A stretch of DNA of 16,287 bases, from contig JAGWNO010000023.1 in NCBI GenBank assembly GCA_028871235.1, forward strand, positions 1 to 16,287, written 5' to 3'. Positions 13,537 through 16,287 of the stretch are shown here, in pieces. Position 1 is the first letter of the stretch; each line of letters begins with the position of its first letter. The notes under the pieces are model-generated. The model saw only the letters and a list, made by a program, of their open reading frames with translations, was not told where the DNA came from and searched no databases. The translations under genes and the position numbers were made by a program. This stretch comes from Gammaproteobacteria bacterium. GTDB lineage: Bacteria; Pseudomonadota; Gammaproteobacteria; Natronospirales; REEB76.

Positions 13537-16149
13537 TCAATGTACCAGGATGCGGGCACGCAGCTGCGCCACAAGCAGCTCCGCGGAAACCGGCTGGCTG
13601 ATCAAATAGCCCTGGATCTCGTCACAGTTCATCTGTCTGAGAAAGGCATGTTGTTCCCTGGTTTCCACGCCCTCCGCAACGGTCACTTTGCCCAGTGATC
13701 TCGCCATGGAAATGATGGTCGCGACGATCGCTTTCTTGTCTGCGTCGGTAGTGATGCCATTGACGAAAGACCGATCTATTTTCAGGGTATCGACGGGCAG
13801 TTTGGTCAGGTAGCTCAGCGACGAATAGCCGGTACCGAAGTCTTCAATCGCTATCTTTATGCCCGCATCGCGCAAGCTGCGCAGCTTGCCGATGCTCTGG
13901 TCAATATCGCTCATCAACATGCTTTCCGTGATCTCAAACTCGATATACATGTCTTCCGGCCGGATGCCGCTCACGAGTTTCAGCGTCTGCGCAACAAAAT
14001 CCGCATCATGCAGCTGTACGGCGGAGATGTTGACGGCGATGCGGGGCGGAACCAGTCCGAGGTCGGTCCATTGCGCGTGATCAGCGATGGCCTGCTTGAT
14101 AATCCATTGACCCACATCCACGATCAGTCCGGTTTCCTCCAACAGGGGGATGAACTTCATGGGCGGAACCAGTCCGGTCTCGGGATCCTGCCAGCGCAAC
14201 AGGGCCTCCACTCCGGATATCTCGCCTGTATCCATGCGCACCTTGGGCTGGTAATGCAGTACATACTGCCGGAGCTCGAGCGCCTGGCGCAGCTTGTTCT
14301 CGAGGGTCAGGCGTTCGGAGACTTCCGTATTCATGCGCACTGCATAGCGGGCATATGCCTCGTTATGGGTCTTGGCCCAGCGCAGCGCCGCCTCGGCATT
14401 GCGCAGCAGCATATCCGCATCGCGCGCATCCTGCGGGCAGCTGGCGACGCCGTATTTTGCCGTTATGTACAAGCTGTTGCCGTCGATGGAAATCGGCTCG
14501 CTGATGGCCCCGGTAATCCGCTCCCGTACCCAGTCCGCGAGCTGGTTTTCGCCGTCCACCGCGGTCACGGCAATGGCGAAACAGTTGGCGCCGCAGTACC
14601 CGGCGTGGGTACCGTCGCCAACCGCCATCAGCAGCCGCTGGCCTATGGCCCGTATCACCTGATCACCCGCATGCCGTCCGAAACTGTTGTTGATGGTATG
14701 CAGCCGTTCCAGGTCCATCAGCACCAGATAAATGGGCCGGTTATTTTCTTTGGCGGCTGATATCATCTGGCTCAGCCGCTCCGAAAACAGGGAGCGGTTG
14801 GCCATGTTGGTCAATGCATCATAGAATGCCAGGTAGTGCAGCGCCCGTTCGTTTTCAATGGATTGGATGGCAAAGGAAATGTCGCCGGCCAGTTCCCGCA
14901 ACAACGCAATCTCGCTTTCCGTGAACACGCCGGTCTCGGCGGTATAAAGACTCAGGGCGCCGATTACCTTGCCATTCGCTTCCAGCGGCAGAATCGCCGC
15001 GGAACGGTAGCCGCGCTTCAACAGGTCGTTTCGCTGATACATGGGACGCGCGTCCCGGGCTACGTCATTGCTGACGACGACCTCCCTGCTGTGCAGGGCC
15101 TGCGCAGTCAGGCTCGATGATGCCCGGTCGGTTGCCACCAGCGGGATTCTCAGGTCACGCAGGAAATCAGCCCCCTGCCCCATCCATACCAGCGGCTTGA
15201 CGGTTGCGCCTTCTATCACGCTCACGTAAGCGATCGCATAACCCCCGATGTCCACCGACACGCGGCACAGTTCCTTGAATAACTCGGTGCGGCTGCGGAT
15301 GCGGACGATGGCCGAATTGACATTGCTCAGCATCGCGTGCATGCGGCTGATACGTGCAATATGCCCTTCATGCAGGCGCCGCTGGGTGACGTCCCTGAGT
15401 GCCCCGCGGAAGCCGAGCGGAGCGCCCCTGGCGTCGCAGCGCACGATGACCTTCTCCTCAAGCCAGCGGCTGCTGCCATCCCGGTGGCGCCAGCGGCGCG
15501 CGACGCTGTTCACGACCTGTGCCGGATCGTGTTTCGCCGACCATTCGGCGATCAGGGCGCCGCGCTCTTCGGCATCGAGGAATCCGTCAACGCTGGTTCC
15601 GATGATCTCCTCGCGGCTGCAACCCAGTATCTCACTGACATAGCTGTTGCTGAACAGAATGCGCCGTTCACTGTCGGTCTCGAATATCCATTCCTGGATG
15701 GTTTCGACGATATCGCGCAGTGTATTCTCGCTCTGCCGGAGGGCGGCTTCCATGCGCAGCTTTTCCTGACGCTCCCGTACTTCGGCAATGGCGCGTTTTA
15801 CGGACGGCACCAGTTTGCGCAGGTTGGTCTTGAGGACATAATCCGTGGCGCCGTTATGCAACGCCTGGATGGCGAGCTCCTCGCCGATGGTGCCGGAGAC
15901 GAATATGAACGGCACATCCGGCAGCAGCTCGCGCACGATCCGCAATGCGTTCATGCCGTCGAATCGGGGCAGTGAGAAATCCGAGAGGACGATGTCGGGC
16001 TTGAATGTCTTCAGTACATCCCGTAACGCTTCTTCTGTTTCCACGCGTTTGTAGCTGCAGGCGATGCCGCCGCGCTCCAGCTCCCGCACGGCCAGCTCTG
16101 TCTCCGTCTCAACATCCTCGACGAACAGGATCTGCATGGGCTGTCTCAT
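13537..16149 (-). CDS. REC-PAS-GAF-GGDEF(degenerate)-EAL c-di-GMP signalling protein
   Basis: An 870-residue cytoplasmic protein. Domains in order: receiver (5-125; acidic pocket E11/D12, phospho-Asp57 in LSDFSLP, Lys107 in YVLKTNL), PAS with PAC tail (about 140-258), GAF (about 275-433), GGDEF (about 437-595) and EAL (about 613-860). The GGDEF loop reads GANCF (520-524), so cyclase activity is unlikely. The EAL part keeps EALLRW (648-653), NISAVQL, EITES, LKIDRSF, VAEGVET and QGYLIS, so c-di-GMP hydrolysis is likely, but the normal DDFGTG is EDFGTG (Glu769), an Asp-to-Glu change in a metal ligand position. GGAG lies 9 bases upstream of ATG 16149. It follows an Rcp1-like regulator by 24 bp and precedes PilZ. 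Confidence 0.94.
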   Translation of the reverse strand: MRQPMQILFVEDVETETELAVRELERGGIACSYKRVETEEALRDVLKTFKPDIVLSDFSLPRFDGMNALRIVRELLPDVPFIFVSGTIGEELAIQALHNGATDYVLKTNLRKLVPSVKRAIAEVRERQEKLRMEAALRQSENTLRDIVETIQEWIFETDSERRILFSNSYVSEILGCSREEIIGTSVDGFLDAEERGALIAEWSAKHDPAQVVNSVARRWRHRDGSSRWLEEKVIVRCDARGAPLGFRGALRDVTQRRLHEGHIARISRMHAMLSNVNSAIVRIRSRTELFKELCRVSVDIGGYAIAYVSVIEGATVKPLVWMGQGADFLRDLRIPLVATDRASSSLTAQALHSREVVVSNDVARDARPMYQRNDLLKRGYRSAAILPLEANGKVIGALSLYTAETGVFTESEIALLRELAGDISFAIQSIENERALHYLAFYDALTNMANRSLFSERLSQMISAAKENNRPIYLVLMDLERLHTINNSFGRHAGDQVIRAIGQRLLMAVGDGTHAGYCGANCFAIAVTAVDGENQLADWVRERITGAISEPISIDGNSLYITAKYGVASCPQDARDADMLLRNAEAALRWAKTHNEAYARYAVRMNTEVSERLTLENKLRQALELRQYVLHYQPKVRMDTGEISGVEALLRWQDPETGLVPPMKFIPLLEETGLIVDVGQWIIKQAIADHAQWTDLGLVPPRIAVNISAVQLHDADFVAQTLKLVSGIRPEDMYIEFEITESMLMSDIDQSIGKLRSLRDAGIKIAIEDFGTGYSSLSYLTKLPVDTLKIDRSFVNGITTDADKKAIVATIISMARSLGKVTVAEGVETREQHAFLRQMNCDEIQGYLISQPVSAELLVAQLRARILVH

Positions 16150-16173
16150 ACTCCATACTCCATTCGCACAGCT

Positions 16174-16287
16174 TCAGGCATGCGGCACACGGTTCATCAG
16201 CAGCCAATAGAAGCCCGTCTTCTCGATTTCCCTGCCAAAATGCTCGAAATCTATCGGTTTCACGAGGTAACTGTTGACCCCGAGGGC
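16174..16287 (-). CDS. Rcp1-like single-domain response regulator, C-terminal fragment
   Basis: Only the last 37 codons are inside the window. They read GVNSYLVKPIDFEHF and end in GFYWLLMNRVPHA. This is the alpha4-beta5-alpha5 end of a CheY-like receiver, with the conserved switch Lys in LVKP, and the GFYWLL tail is characteristic of the short Rcp1 type that pairs with phytochrome or PAS/GAF histidine kinases. The stop is 24 bases before the EAL protein start, so the two are likely an operon. The phospho-Asp is outside the window. Confidence 0.85.
   Translation of the reverse strand, partial: ALGVNSYLVKPIDFEHFGREIEKTGFYWLLMNRVPHA

Noticed and set aside
1..16287. tRNA, rRNA, CRISPR array, insertion sequence, prophage or toxin-antitoxin pair
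   Set aside because: No cloverleaf, spaced repeat array, transposase or integrase motif, terminal inverted repeats or typical toxin folds found on reading both strands.

Overview
The window is GC-rich (about two thirds G+C by eye) and gene-dense, and looks like the chromosome of a Gram-negative bacterium, most likely a gammaproteobacterium. Support comes from two lipoprotein signal peptides, a yceJ/yceI-type cytochrome b561/YceI pair, a periplasmic PrxQ, an AlgR/LytTR-type regulator and a REC-PAS-GAF-GGDEF-EAL c-di-GMP protein. The taxonomic call is inference; there is no rRNA or tRNA to anchor it. I see no CRISPR array, transposase, phage gene or defence locus.

Layout: (1) Minus strand 1-1676: a tightly coupled trio of a small unknown ORF, a class I SAM methyltransferase and a SIRT4-type sirtuin (3' end outside the window), joined by TGATG and ATGA overlaps. 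(2) 1847-3193 plus: a divergent APC/LAT-type amino acid permease. A perfect 18-bp palindrome sits exactly midway between the two divergent start codons. (3) 3396-4190 plus: a LytTR response regulator. (4) 4261-7444: a redox/envelope module of a YceI lipoprotein (minus), a cytochrome b561, a secreted YceI and a periplasmic PrxQ peroxiredoxin. It is bracketed by two direct, ungapped 119-bp repeats about 70% identical and lying exactly 3065 bp apart. (5) 7482-10526 plus: an Ig-like (Big_2) lipoprotein, a secreted SRPBCC protein and a LytS/AlgZ-type sensor kinase, the likely partner of the distant LytTR regulator. (6) 10633-10768: the broken 5' end of a secreted repeat or beta-propeller type gene, cut off where it meets the 3' end of cysK. 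(7) Minus strand 10769-12537: cysteine synthase and an ankyrin-repeat protein. (8) 12773-13018 plus: a small zinc-ribbon protein. (9) Minus strand 13034-16287: a c-di-GMP group of a PilZ protein, an 870-residue REC-PAS-GAF-GGDEF(degenerate)-EAL protein and the C-terminus of an Rcp1-like response regulator.

Working together (inference): the YceI/b561/PrxQ block is probably a periplasmic electron-transfer and peroxide-protection set. The kinase and LytTR regulator form a candidate two-component pair. The Rcp1-like regulator, the phosphodiesterase-type EAL protein and PilZ form a signal-to-c-di-GMP-to-effector path. The most unusual items are the 119-bp direct repeat around the redox module, the truncated gene next to cysK, the centred palindrome, and the split kinase/regulator pair. 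No clearly undescribed multi-gene system is evident.
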